A program made the position numbers and the translations under genes. From contig BROG01000030.1 of assembly GCA_030159075.1 (NCBI GenBank), positions 124,001-188,000 of the forward strand: a stretch of DNA of 64,000 bases, read 5' to 3'. This document shows, one piece after another, positions 53,701 to 64,000 of the stretch. Positions within the stretch are counted from its first letter, which is position 1, and each line of letters begins with the position of its first letter. Below the pieces are notes generated by a model, which saw only the letters and a list, made by a program, of their open reading frames with translations, had not been told where the DNA came from and searched no databases. The stretch comes from Atrina japonica. Lineage: Eukaryota; Mollusca; Bivalvia; Pterioida; Pinnidae.

Positions 53701-54394
53701 ATATGATACTGATTAATAATGTATTTGTGATGCCTTTTGAATTTGTTTCTACGTAAGTGATGATACACAAATTCAGTGGCTCCAATTTAGACTCTGTCAT
53801 CGAATATTACCGGTAAATAGTTACTTTAACATTTTGGTATAAAAGCAATGTACACTTTCTAGTTCTGTGGTTAAAAAGAGGATTATATTCATGTTTTTGT
53901 GTCGTGCCCAAATCTACTACAAGATTTGTCAAACATGAGTCTTTATATCTATGCAAAAAGTAATCTAAGAATCAGTTTTCATGCTAGAAATATATTTGGA
54001 TATTCTTTTTTCTAGACCAAATGTACCGATTACCTTTGTGATATTGCATGCAAAATATTTTATTTTCAAATGCTTGAAAGTAGAACAAATTCCATTACAA
54101 GGTTAAAAAATATAATTCTGTGAAAAACAAGAAAATAGATAATTCACATGAATTTTGAATGAGTAGAAAGTAGAGAGTAGAAAGAGAGTAAAAAAGGACA
54201 CTATAGTTTTATATGTATGCATTATGCATGTAATATTGTAATATATGTAAGAGAAAGTTTTTTTTCTCTGGTCATTTTCTTTTTTTATCTGGTATGATGG
54301 GCGTATGAAAAGGGAGTAGAAGGTAATTCTTTTGTTTTGTTTAAAAGTACTAAAACAAGGATAAGGTTTAATATTATATCAGGAGGTATAATGA
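53701..54394. other. Intergenic, nothing recognised
   Basis: AT-rich; no frame or repeat of note. Confidence 0.45.
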
Positions 54395-54936
54395 TTATAC
54401 TTGTACATCACATGTATCTGGAACTGGGAAATACTGAAATAATGATACTCAAAAAGAATCCGTTAGAGGATATGGTGACACACTCCTATTCAGACATTTT
54501 CTAAGGTTTGGAAGCCCGGAAAGATATTAACAAGACGAGAACATGAGGCCATTCTGAAGGTTACAGACAGTATATTATGACCTATTATGACCGCGTGATT
54601 TCGTTCTGCGTCTGACATTTTAGCAGTAGCCTATATTTGTGTTTTCATTTAAAACTTTCAGAACATTTCATTCAATTTACATATCTTTTTCAATTATATT
54701 TTTAAGTGTCAAAGTATCAATTGTATCTATTAATATCGGTAATTGCTTTGTCGTTCAAACTATATTTGTTAATTAGACTTATACTTAAGTGGCATCTGCC
54801 ACAGACTAATCCTGCAGTCTGGACAGGTGAGACATCTTTGTTAGTTAATTGAATTATAGCTCCACAGGATTAAATATCAATACCAGACTATAATTATTAC
54901 TTGTAAATATTTTAAACATAATACCAAAGTTATAAT

Positions 54937-54982
54937 GCTAAAAACGATATCGTTTCTGTCAATTAGACTTCATCAGTTGAGC
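54937..54982 (-). ncRNA. Hammerhead-like motif (R1, decayed)
   Basis: GCTCAA, CTGATGA, stem II GTC-TAATT-GAC, GAAA, stem III ACG-ATAT-CGT, then T in place of C at the cleavage position; stem I is weakened (TTTAGC). Confidence 0.45.
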
Positions 54983-55268
54983 TCCAATTTGAAAAGTATG
55001 TGTATTTTCTAAAGATAAAGTGGTATCATACAAGGCCAAATAATTATCTCTAAAAGTATAGCCGAAATCCGTCTAAGAGTAACCACTGTAAAAAAAACGA
55101 CTATCTTAGCTCTAGACAATTTTCGAATTTAAATAGTGTTAACAGTGCCAAATATTACTTTAGTAAAATACCAGGTACCAGGTTTATGTATACCCTCGAG
55201 GACTCAAACGGTCAACCAGCAACGACCTAGTGGTTATAAACATTATAAACAAAATACCAAAGCATTAT

Positions 55269-55314
55269 GCTCAAGACGATATCATTTCTGTCAATTAGAC
55301 TTCATTAGTTGAGT
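55269..55314 (-). ncRNA. Hammerhead-like motif (R1, core mutated)
   Basis: Stem II as in other copies and TTGAGC after the cleavage base, but the core reads CTAATGA instead of CTGATGA and stem III has a changed base; probably inactive. Confidence 0.4.
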
Positions 55315-56354
55315 TCCAATTTGAAAAGTATGTGTATTTTCTAAAGATAAAGTGGTATCATACAGATTATAATAGTGCCATATATATTTTGTACATTTTC
55401 ACTTTTAGGTTAGTTAGTTAGGATTTAAGAATTATACACGGAACATACGAATGTGATTTAGGAAGATCCTGAACAAAATAAAAGTTTAGAAAATTTATAC
55501 AACTTACGTCCTCATTCACACGATTATCAAAATTAACAGCGGTGACATAACTATCCTTCAAACGTATCACATAGATAAATTGATCAACGCCCAACACGAG
55601 GGGCAATGGTTAGTTAGAAATTAAAAATCGTAGATCTATTTCTGTTCATATACTTTAACTACTTTCAAGATAAAAAGATAAAAACAAAAACAAGTACAAA
55701 ATTTTGGTATTCTCCTTCCAGTTTGATAAACAACGACTCTAGATAGAACAGCAGCTACAGCCTTTATAGGAATTGGTCTCTTGATGAAAAATACAAAAGT
55801 AGGTGACTAAATATTGATGTTTTCATCTTCCTTTCCTGTTCTGAATATCTATACACAGTGCATTTTTCCTCACTGATTCATTCTCTTCTTTTTCGTCTTT
55901 TTGTTTTTGGTTTATTTGGTACAGGGCAACCTGTCTCCTGTTTCGAATTCATCGTGCTACCGATGAAAACAAACAACTGCACTTGTCTATAAACTTTTTA
56001 TTTGAGGTCGCCATGTATATCACGCAATGTCATCTTACTTCTGACAGTGACCCACAGAAAGTTTTGTATTCCTTTCAAATTACACTCGTATTACTCGCTG
56101 CTCACAAACAAAGCAACATACAAAAGTATAACTTATAGGAACGTTAAATCTATACATAAGAATGATTTAAAAAGTATGAGAGAGATAGAGGTCGTAAGGA
56201 AAATGTGTTCTGTTCTTAATTTAAACTTGTAAGCTTAGTTGACGAGGTCGAAAACAAGTGGCATGTGCAGTTAAAATACTTATAGAATTTAGCCTATTTA
56301 ATTTTGAACTGTGTTTTATCGTAATAACGGTAAAATGGTATACCAACTTACAAT

Positions 56355-56735
56355 GTTTATAATAAGAAGTAAAAATGAAGAAATTACAATGGATAATCAA
56401 ACCTCCAAGTCCACTACAATACGGCAATTAGATATGTAAATGGTCTCAACATGAAGAACACTTGTGAATCCCAAACAGGATAGGACCAGGTGTGGGAAAG
56501 GAGTCAGCGTCCTCTGTTAGCATGCCACACCCGTCGCAAATGTTTCATCGAAACCTCTAGAGCTCAGTGAAAAGGTCACTTTCGATGAACTAGTCAGCAG
56601 TTACTTTTACATATGATTGGCGAAAGGGCGTCACTGTCTGTGGTCGTGCTCATGAATACTACCTAATATTCCTGAAAGGGGTCTTCATATAGTTTAACAA
56701 GATCCCCATATCGAAAATAAAACTTATTATATTTA
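56355..56735 (-). mobile_element. PLE subfamily B 3' end
   Basis: The B tail (GAACACTTGTGAATCCCAAA, GGACCAGGTGTGGGAAAGG, GCATGCCACACCCGTCGCAA) is followed at 56635-56735 by the last RT codons (minus strand, KFYFRYGDLVKLYED). 5'-truncated. The outermost tail overlaps the end of segmental copy A. Confidence 0.75.
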
Positions 56736-57584
56736 TAATTAATTGTATTATACTTGTAATTGTACATCACATGTATCTGGAACTGGGAAATACTGAAATA
56801 ATAATACTAAAAAAGACTCCCTTAGAGGATATGGGGACACACACGTATTCAGTAATTTTCTAACGTTTGGAACCCCGGAGAGATATTAACAAGACGAGAA
56901 CATGAGGCCATTCTGAAGGTTCCAGACAGTACATTATGACCTAATTATCCTTCATAAGTATCACATAGGTAAATTGAATAACGCCCAGCACGAGAAGCAA
57001 TGGAGCATAATACGCTATTGTAATCCCTCTGTAAATTTTGGAGTGTTAAAATTTACAGTATTGCAACTAGTTAATTCCTAAAAGCAATTTTGTACCTTCC
57101 TAGATGATAATTTAGGCCATGTTTATCTCTTCTTACGTACATGTATAACATTGATTAACCATATCCCCAAATTAAATGAAATTCAGCGGCAAAAGAAGCC
57201 GAGTGCAATTGAGTTTGGAAACTATACTATTTTTGTAATGTTCCCATCTGGAAGTCCCTATAGGCATTATCTAGCTTTTAGACACAAAATCGCAAATTTC
57301 TCTATGATACAAGGCAGCATTAAATAAAATATAATATATGCTATACAGTACATTGTTGTTTACTTTGAATATTTCAAATATTATAAGAAAATCAAATCTA
57401 CATCATACCAGGTCACAAAGTAAGTCAGCGGAATGTCTGACACCTGAAATTTAGTAGGCTAAACAAACACCTGACACAGTCATTACCACCGGTTCTATTT
57501 TAGACGTATATTTTTAGTAAAAAGTACATTAGAGCACAGTTCTTCAGATTTTCTAATTTGTCTTTATATACCCTTTGAATATAA

Positions 57585-58620
57585 AACATCGGATATACCA
57601 AAGTATAAATCTTTAAGATGTTCAGGACACAGATACAAATCCGGCAAGAGGTGGGATTAGATGCCACGGAGGAGTAAGCATCCCCTGTCGACCGGTCACA
57701 AAGAAAACGTTGGGTTTGTGGTTGATTCTTTTACATTTAAAATACTTAAAGCTGAACAATTTATTTTGTTTGTATTCAATTAAATTTGGTGTTTTGTCAT
57801 AATTAAACGTTGGATTCAAAAGAAATTTTCTCTAGAATGACTTTTTTTTTTACAATCATAAAACGGCGGATTTTGACTAATGTGCTTTCAGAAAAAGTCC
57901 TAATTTCTATATTTCAGGGGAATAAACTCTCTTCACAATTGGTACAGACGAGGCAACAATTACTCTCAAACAACATTTGAATTTATGGAACAAAGTCCTT
58001 GAATAAAGGTCATATCGACTGCAAAATAAAAAAGGGATAGACTTTCTAAAATATTGAAAGTAAGATTTGTCGAATATATATTTTTTTCGGGGGGGGGGTG
58101 CTTGTAATGTCTATAATAAGTAAAATGTCCAAGAAGAAGGTATATGTGTAAATTGTGTGTTTCTAGTTCGCTGGTATATTTCACATTTACAAAAGTGTGA
58201 AAATTGCTATTATTATAGAAAAATGTCGCCGATATATCGACGAAATATGAAATATATGATATTATATATAATAATATGAAATTACAGTTTTAGCTAGCTT
58301 TTACATCTTCTGATTCAGAGGCTTTTGAAAAACAATTCTTCATATGCATAAATGAACAGGTCGCTTAATAAAAAAGTCAAAATCAGTTTCATTGGTATAA
58401 CGAAAGACTTGATCACCATAAATATATCATGATTGTAAACATTCCATATCCAAATTTCTATATTTATTTGAAAAATCCCAATGATTTTAGGTAAGTAGTA
58501 AAGATACAGGTTTGGTGTAATTATCTCTGTTTTAAAATTTGTATAGGTTGTTTTTAAGTTTAGGTATCAAGTACAAATATGATAGCTGAAAAACGGATAT
58601 ATTTCGTTAATAATTTATTA
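57585..58620 (-). pseudogene. Decayed PLE subfamily A copy
   Basis: The tail at 57585-57701 (GGTCGACAGGGG on the minus strand) is interrupted by about 215 bp of unrelated sequence, then resumes at 57915 (CTCTTCACAATTGGTACAGA). RT remnants follow at 58125-58400 (CTAGTTCGCTGGTATATTTC, GTCGCCGATATATCGACGAA) and the KLHK-region remnant at 58500-58600 (GTTTAGGTATCAAGTACAAA). No open frame survives. Confidence 0.7.
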
Positions 58621-59244
58621 TGATCCCCTACCATGAATGTTGTCGGTTGCAGTTGTCTAATATCCAATGATACTACAGGTATACATCTCGTCATACTACA
58701 ATTCATATCAGTAACGATTTTCATAAAAAGCTTTCGGAATATCGGTGTATTTACATGACATTCTGTTACAGTACGGTATCTAAAGGTTTCCAATAAGGAT
58801 CCTTCCTTTACCATTTATGCGTTGATCGACAGCTTATATTTATCCAAATATCGTCTGCTCTTCAAGCCGACTTGTATCCCCAGTGAGGATATAGTAAATT
58901 ATCTATATTATCATTCAGGAAATTCTGTCACCTATTGATATCATCATTTCACACAAGATATATTTGATATGTAAGTATTAATCGAATTTAAGTCCAATGA
59001 CCTCTCAATTTACCTAACCAGACATGGTCTGATTATACAATTTATGACAGAGTTTTCAAAACTAGTGCACACATGCGGTGCAATATTCAGGAAATGATAA
59101 AACGACATGATGCAAACACCCCGAATTAGCGATCGCCAGTGTACCAATCACAGCTGTTATATCAATCTCAGAAACTACGAAAAACATGGATATAAGGCAA
59201 TCTGTGGAATTATTTCACCGAAAACAGCATTCATTTATTGTTAA
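58621..59244. other. Intergenic, one unassigned 84-aa frame
   Basis: The minus frame at 58814-58560 runs into the PLE relic; its first 65 residues are not recognised. Confidence 0.35.
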
Positions 59245-59940
59245 AATTAAAAAGTAGATCTATTTCTTTTCATATACTTTAACTACTTTCAAGATAAAAA
59301 CAAAAACAAAGTTTTGGTATTCTCCTTCCAGTTTGATAAACAACGACTCTAGATAGAACAGCAGCTACAGCCTTTAAAGGAATGGGGTCTCTTGATGGGA
59401 AATACAAACGTAGGTGACTAAATATTGATACGTTTTCAGATTGTTTTCCTGTTCTTATTCTATATGCACAGTGCATTCTCCCTTATTGATTCAATCTATC
59501 TTTTTCGTCTTTTAGTTCTTGGTGTATTTGGTACAAGGCAAACTGTCTCCTGTTTCGAATTCATCGTGCTATCTATGAAACTTGACTGTACTTGTCTATC
59601 AATTTTTTGTTTGAGGTCGCCATACAATTCACGCTTGTCATCTTACTTCTTCCAGGGACCCACTGAAAGTTTTGTATTCCTTTCAAATTACACTTCAATT
59701 ACTCGCTGCTCGCAAACAATGCAACATACAAAAGCTTGATTTATAGAATTTGAGCCTGATTTTTAAAAAGTATGAGAGAGAGAGAGAGAGGTCGTTAGGA
59801 AAATATGTTCTTACCTGAAACATGTACGTATAATGGACGGGGTTGAAAACAAATATCTATGTGTCGTAAACTCGTTTTAGAATTTAGCATATTTAATTTT
59901 GAACTATGTGTTATTTTTATCGTGAAAACTGTAAAATGAT

Positions 59941-60232
59941 AGTATCTGGTATTTCGGTACCAGCTGTTCATCTTATACTAAAGTAATATTTGGCACTGTT
60001 AACACCATTTAAAATCGAATTTTTTTTAAAGCTAAGATAGTCTTTTTTTTACAGTGGTTATTCTTAGACGGATTTCGGCTATACTTTTAAAGATATTATT
60101 TGGCCTTGTATGATACCACTTTATCTTTAGAAAATACACATACTTTTCAAATTGGAGCTCAACTGATGAAGTCTAATTGACAGAAACGATATCGTCTTGA
60201 GCATTATAACTTTGGTATTATGTTTATAATAT
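59941..60232 (+). repeat. R1 repeat with the best-preserved hammerhead-like motif
   Basis: About 290 bp inserted in segmental copy B; copy A at 56335-56350 lacks it, giving natural boundaries. It starts at the CTGGTA-TTTCGG-TACCAG hairpin and ends with GGTATTATGTTTATAATATT. It is truncated at the 5' side relative to the 341-bp unit. Confidence 0.75.
60157..60202 (+). ncRNA. Hammerhead-ribozyme-like motif, type I (R1)
   Basis: Stem I GCTCAA (60157-60162) pairs perfectly with TTGAGC (60197-60202). CTGATGA is 60163-60169; stem II GTC-TAATT-GAC (60171-60181); GAAA 60183-60186; stem III ACG-ATAT-CGT (60186-60195); potential cleavage after C60196 (GTC triplet). Stem I is the open stem, as in type I motifs of PLEs and retrozymes. 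The A/A at the base of stem II is not canonical, and no stem I-stem II loop contact was modelled. Confidence 0.6.
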
Positions 60233-60330
60233 TTACAATGTTTATAATCAGAAGTAAAAATGAAGAAGTACCAATAGATAATCGAAACTCCTAGTCCCTA
60301 AGAATACGACAAATAACAAATGTACTTGTG

Positions 60331-61175
60331 AATCCAAAACGGGAAATGACCAGTGTGGCGTTATTTGTAAAATTAGAATTTAAATTAGTTAATATTTAAT
60401 ATTTATAATATTTGTTAGAAGATACATATTTTATTAAATTATATGTACTTATACATGTACATACCAAATGTCTTTAGGTATTTGACTGGCTATACATCTA
60501 TCCAGACAAATTTATGTAATAATGAATATTTCATGTAATCCTGTTTAAGACATCGCTGAGAAAGTAGCACTTTACCAATTTCACAGGTAAAAGCTTAACA
60601 GGTAAACTAAGTATATATATAAATAAGTAATTTCACACGTGTAGTTAATTTTGGAAGTAAATTTATTTATATAAATAGGATTAGAAATATGAAACATTTA
60701 TACAGAAAGGACATCGACTTAAAGACAGACCACCGGAGCATACAGTGTGGTGTATCGTCACAAGGGGACTTGGCTACAGCGCGACACGAAGCAAGAAAGT
60801 ATAAAGAATGAGGAGGGACGCAGAATTGTAGAGTACAGAAAAATGTATATATTGTACATATAATTTAACGGGAATTAAAATTATACAGAATTTAAGATGT
60901 ACTCTCCTGGTTTGTTAAAAACGAGAAGTCACACCATGATGACGATCACGCTGCCGAAAACAGGATGACGACAATCGACTTGACTAAATAACATTCACGA
61001 TGCAGAATTTCGCATGGACGAATTATACTACACCAGGAACCAGTTGTTCATCTTTTGGTTATATTTATCCAACGGTTAAATATGACTTGGACCGACTTGG
61101 TCCATCACATCATTTCCGGTTTATTCAACATCATTACTCAGTCTACTGTAAATTGTTATCCAGTTTTAATCCACA
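60331..61175. other. Intergenic, upstream of the YqaJ pseudogene
   Basis: The first 30 bp continue a worn subfamily B tail (60262-60362, GTACTTGTGAATCCAAAACG). The rest is AT-rich with no gene; a 5' transposon end may lie here but no terminal repeat was found. Confidence 0.4.
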
Positions 61176-63259
61176 ATGTCAAAATACTGTTCGCTAACAC
61201 TTAGTGATTTACATAAGCAACTGAAATCACACAACGCTAAAACAACTGGCAGGAAAAAGGATTTAATTGACAGGTTATGGATATTTTTAGTTAAATGTAT
61301 TGTCGTATTGTTATGATCAGTGACCAATTCTCGCCAAGTACCAACTGTTTTTAACTTGGGTGGAACGTGCAAAAAACGTGCATACTTTCACAGAGATCAT
61401 ACACAAGACGCATGTTTGATTGCCGAACGAAAACGAAAAGTAATTTCTTTGAGAAACATGAAAATATCAGGTAAAATAAAACGAGTTGGCGAGAATTGGT
61501 CAGTATAGATCTAGCCTAATGTTTAGTAATTTACCCGCGTTTTATGGCGTCCACATAAATTAAATCCCATTTGGGTATATCGTGGTATTAATTTTAATAC
61601 GAAGACGTGTCGTAGTATACAAAAAAAACAATTCCGGATTACAGTTTCACTACCGTAGTACATGTAGCATTATCTGACTAGAAGTTATTGCTAAAAACTT
61701 TTAATCAAATATAATTTGATAATTGGTGTCAAAGTGACTTAGTAAGTAGTAATATGTGGTATTATAGGGTATATAGTTTGGTGTGCTTCAATACGCTCAT
61801 GTAAAATGTATGCATTTGATCTACAGTACTTTATTTGAATATATTTTTGGTCATTTTAAACTGGAAGCCTATGACAGGAATGATTATTTTGGCAGGAAAG
61901 ATCAACAGACTCCAGAATTTAACATGGAATTACCTAATTTAACTGATTATCCCGACTTGAATAGTGACAGAAGACTTGCCCCTACCAACATGGACAAAAT
62001 TTCAGTGTACTTAAAAATTTGAGAAAGCCATGGAAACCAACTCCATCAATCTTTGGAAAGAGAAGTACTTGTGTTATCTCAGACTGTGTTGTACAGAGTC
62101 TTATCATTATGTAAGAAGTGCATGCAGGGCAGAGATGTGTTATGTACATAGTGGATATTTCTTTTGAGACAGATGGACATGTTCATGAAACACAATGTGA
62201 ATGTGCAACAGGGATGGGACCCAATGCACATGTTTGTGCTGTGCTATATGCATGTCATATGTTTACAGTGAAGAAAACCATAATAACAGAGCAGACATGC
62301 ACTCAGAAACTGCGAACATTTCACCATGCACCTCAGTACAAGGGATCACCAGTGAAAGCTAGAGACATAGTCATGGGAGGCTGTGGTGAATTTTCAAATG
62401 TATCATTTGATCCACGACCAGAGGAATACAGGGGAATGTTGGGATATAGTGACTTCTTTAGAAACATTTGCATGAATTTCAAAGGAATATCATCCATGCC
62501 CATTTTTCAGTTTTTTCAGCCAGCAAATAATTTAGCTGTTGAACATGCCATGACTATTTAAAGGAAACACCCGAGGATACGTTCTTGCAATCCATTAATG
62601 TAAGCAAGATCAATGAGAAGGAGAGAATGGAGGTGGAAATTTCAACTAGGGAACAGAACAAGAATGAAACATGGCGTAACAAAGAAAAAAAAGAATACAA
62701 CCTCACATTATGGTCGTATATGCAAGGCAACAGAAAGGAGTGATATGAAAAAAAAATAGCATCTGCTCTAATTGAAAACAGAAAAATAAAATCAGAGGCC
62801 ATTGCAAATATATTGAAATATGAGAAAGAGGGAATAAAAAAGTATGAAAATGACAAAGGTGTTACTGTCAAAGACTGTGGTATATATGTGTGCAGGGAAT
62901 GCCCTTTTCTCGGTTCCTCGCCTGATGGCATCCTGGATAAAAACTTAATTTGTGAAGTGAAGTGTCCTTTCTCTACAAAACAAACAAGCCAATCAATGGT
63001 ACCACAGTTCCGTATTTAAAATCAATCAATGGCAAATTATTCTTGGATAGTAAACATGACTATTATTACCAAATTCAAGGACAGTTGTTTTGCTCAGAGC
63101 ATTCTGCATGTGACCACATTAACTGACATACAATATATCAGGATTGAAAAGGATGTTGAATTTATTTCAGGAATGATTGAGAAGTTGAAATCTTTTTACA
63201 GGTGTTACTTTCAACCAACTCTCTTAGAAAAAATGTTTAACAAGCCTCTGTACCAGTAG
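61176..63259 (+). pseudogene. SAP-SWIM-YqaJ nuclease protein, probably from an ISL2EU-type transposon
   Basis: Block 1 (61176-61273): MSKYCSLTLSDLHKQLKSHN then KTTGRKKDLIDR, a SAP DNA-binding motif ending at a possible donor ACAG|GTTATG. Block 2 (about 61850-62020): LEAYDRNDYFGRKDQQTPEF and YPDLNSDRRLAP, which continues the SAP-linker of this family; no AG acceptor stands before it. Block 3 (62118-62561): CECATGMGPNAHVCAVLYA, a SWIM-like zinc site in which the expected Cys-x-His pair appears lost, then SPVKARD and FDPRPEEYRG. Block 4 (62562-63259): a stop near 62742, then CPFLGSSPDGI, CEVKCP and YYYQIQGQL, the PD-(D/E)xK motifs of YqaJ exonucleases, with frameshifts near 62995 and 63112. A poly(A)-like AATAAA follows at about 63390. 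Dead by several lesions. Confidence 0.8.
61321..61502. mobile_element. 182-bp MITE with 17-bp perfect TIR
   Basis: TGACCAATTCTCGCCAA (61321-61337) and its exact inverse (61486-61502). It lies in the gap between SAP block 1 and block 2 of the YqaJ pseudogene, probably in its intron. Target duplication unclear. The 62-aa frame within it is not recognised. Confidence 0.65.
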
Positions 63260-63598
63260 TACATGTCTTCTCATAAACTACCAGTACGTAAACTACCAGT
63301 ATGTGATATAACTCGTGACCAACACAATTCGTTCTTGATACTGAACAGAAAACGAAAACACTGAATAATTTTGAACATAGCAAATTTAATAAAGTTTTGA
63401 AACTGAAAATCCAATGTAATTCTTTCTATTAAAATAGTTGGTGAGGAACTTACATTACATTACATTAAAGTCTCTTGATGAAAAACTGCAGTACATGCAC
63501 TTGATGATAAAATACATGTATACATGTATGCTTATATTGTGTCTGTATACAGTGATCACCAGAATTTGATTTATGGGTGTTTATACTACTTTCGACAT

Positions 63599-64000
63599 CT
63601 AAGCAGTATTTGGAATAATACAGTTCCTAAAATTGCACTACATGCAGCAAACAAAAATTATTTCAGTTGAAAGTTTTGTTTCTGTTGCAGACATGGGTTC
63701 AACCAATATTTTCTATGTTTTTGCCAATCCTATTAGTCTCTCAATATGCACACGTTTGCTGGAAATCTTTCGGTCGTTTAACACTGTTTTCCTACACATA
63801 CGATTTTTCTTCCTAAAGAAAGTAGGAATATTTTAAGTGATATCATAAGGTGCAAATAAATTCTGGACATTGAAGCCCTTATCTGCTATGATACTGTCTT
63901 TTGGATCACACAATTTCAATAAACCCGAACGTTCAACTATCTGTCTGTCACTGGTTGATCCCGCATATGACTTTGAAACAAATGATATAAGCCCACCTGG
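63599..64000 (-). pseudogene. DDE_Tnp_4 transposase, C-terminal part (PIF/Harbinger-ISL2EU group), runs off the window
   Basis: One continuous minus-strand frame of 134 codons from the window edge, with three internal stops and no frameshift. It reads GGLISFVSKSYAGSTSDRQI, with the catalytic Asp in STSD; DSIIADKGFNVQNLFAPYDI, stop; NIPTFFRKKNRM; KRVHIERLIGLAKT with the catalytic Glu, stop; KILVEPMSATETKLSTEI; CCM, stop; CNFRNCIIPNTA and the natural end. These are the hallmarks of the IS5-like DDE_Tnp_4 domain. It converges on the YqaJ pseudogene with a 340-bp gap. The N-terminal part lies beyond 64000. Confidence 0.85.

Larger units (their letters stand above)
54908..55370 (-). repeat. R1 tandem on the minus strand, two hammerhead-like motifs
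   Basis: The motifs at 55314-55269 and 54982-54937 are 332 bp apart by their potential cleavage positions. The unit between them contains the R1 blocks inverted (CAGTGCCAAATATTACTTTA, CAACGACCTAGTGGTTATAA, CCTCGAGGACTCAAACGGTC). This is the same two-motif layout as at 46490-46930, in a different place and orientation. Confidence 0.68.
54395..56440. repeat. Segmental duplication, copy A
   Basis: Blocks shared with copy B (56745-60330) in the same order and orientation: 54405-54590, 55545-55610, 55625-56340 and 56343-56440. Distinctive pieces are CATGTATCTGGAACTGGGAA, ACAAGACGAGAACATGAGGC, AACGACTCTAGATAGAACAG and TTTGAGGTCGCCAT. About 950 bp at 54590-55545, including an R1 pair, is absent from B. 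On the minus strand a 33-codon stretch from about 55606 (LVLGVDQFIYVIRLKDSYVT) ends at GAGGAC|GTAAGT and might be an exon. No gene can be named. Confidence 0.75.
56745..60330. repeat. Segmental duplication, copy B
   Basis: Shared with copy A: 56755-56945, 56943-57003, 59245-59940 and 60226-60330. Relative to A it has an extra 2.2 kb (57003-59245, holding a decayed PLE) and an extra ~290 bp (59941-60232, an R1 copy), and it lacks A's 950-bp insert. It is diverged enough to be old; no coding gene is evident in the shared parts. Confidence 0.75.

Noticed and set aside
63633..63836. 67-aa plus frame
   Set aside because: Antisense shadow of the DDE_Tnp_4 pseudogene.

Overview
This looks like a gene-poor, AT-rich stretch of a metazoan nuclear genome, most likely a bivalve mollusc; the species cannot be told. 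Split genes with GT/AG introns, long (AT)n and (CA)n microsatellites, tRNA-headed SINEs of the type common in molluscs, a dispersed repeat I recognise from bivalves, and many Penelope-like retroelement copies all point that way. No bacterial gene, operon, CRISPR array, rRNA or convincing tRNA gene was seen. Most long open frames are microsatellite or satellite read-through.

Only two cellular genes are well supported. A two-exon type-B carboxylesterase (cholinesterase-like) lies on the minus strand at 41120-44341 with a complete Ser/Glu/His triad; its single visible coding intron holds a SINE and a retroelement tail. A first coding exon of a class A GPCR (19408-19847, minus) stops at a splice donor inside the ER(Y) motif; its other exons were not found.

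The rest is dominated by mobile DNA. The main family is a Naiad-type Penelope-like element (PLE): an N-terminal GIY-YIG nuclease preceded by a CxxC motif, a linker domain, then a reverse transcriptase (GIPMG, YIDD), then a conserved 3' tail. There are two subfamilies, called A and B here. A copies lie at 10845-12270, 13165-14055, 16835-17460, 23435-24395, 26270-28297, 44645-46085 and 57585-58620, plus many tail-only fragments. B copies lie at 24835-26215 and 30245-31698, with tails near 1.2, 56.4 and 60.3 kb. All are 5'-truncated, deleted or frameshifted, but several A copies are nearly identical and so young.

A second family (R1 here), about 340 bp per unit, carries a type I hammerhead-ribozyme-like fold near its 3' end. 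It occurs singly and as tandem units bounded by the motif (46490-46930 and 54908-55370), the layout of retrozymes, which are non-autonomous elements thought to be moved by PLEs. Several MITEs (hAT-like, TTAA-flanked, pogo-like, AT-flanked and foldback types), a mariner relic and three SINEs fill further space, often nested.

The right end (61176-64000) holds two converging pseudogenes: a SAP-SWIM-YqaJ nuclease protein (+) and a DDE_Tnp_4 transposase (-). This gene pair is expected of an ISL2EU-type DNA transposon of the PIF/Harbinger group. Between 54.4 and 60.3 kb lies an old segmental duplication in which one copy serves as the empty site for insertions in the other. A 34-bp satellite (21985-23172) and a degenerate minisatellite (36151-36860) are the main tandem arrays.
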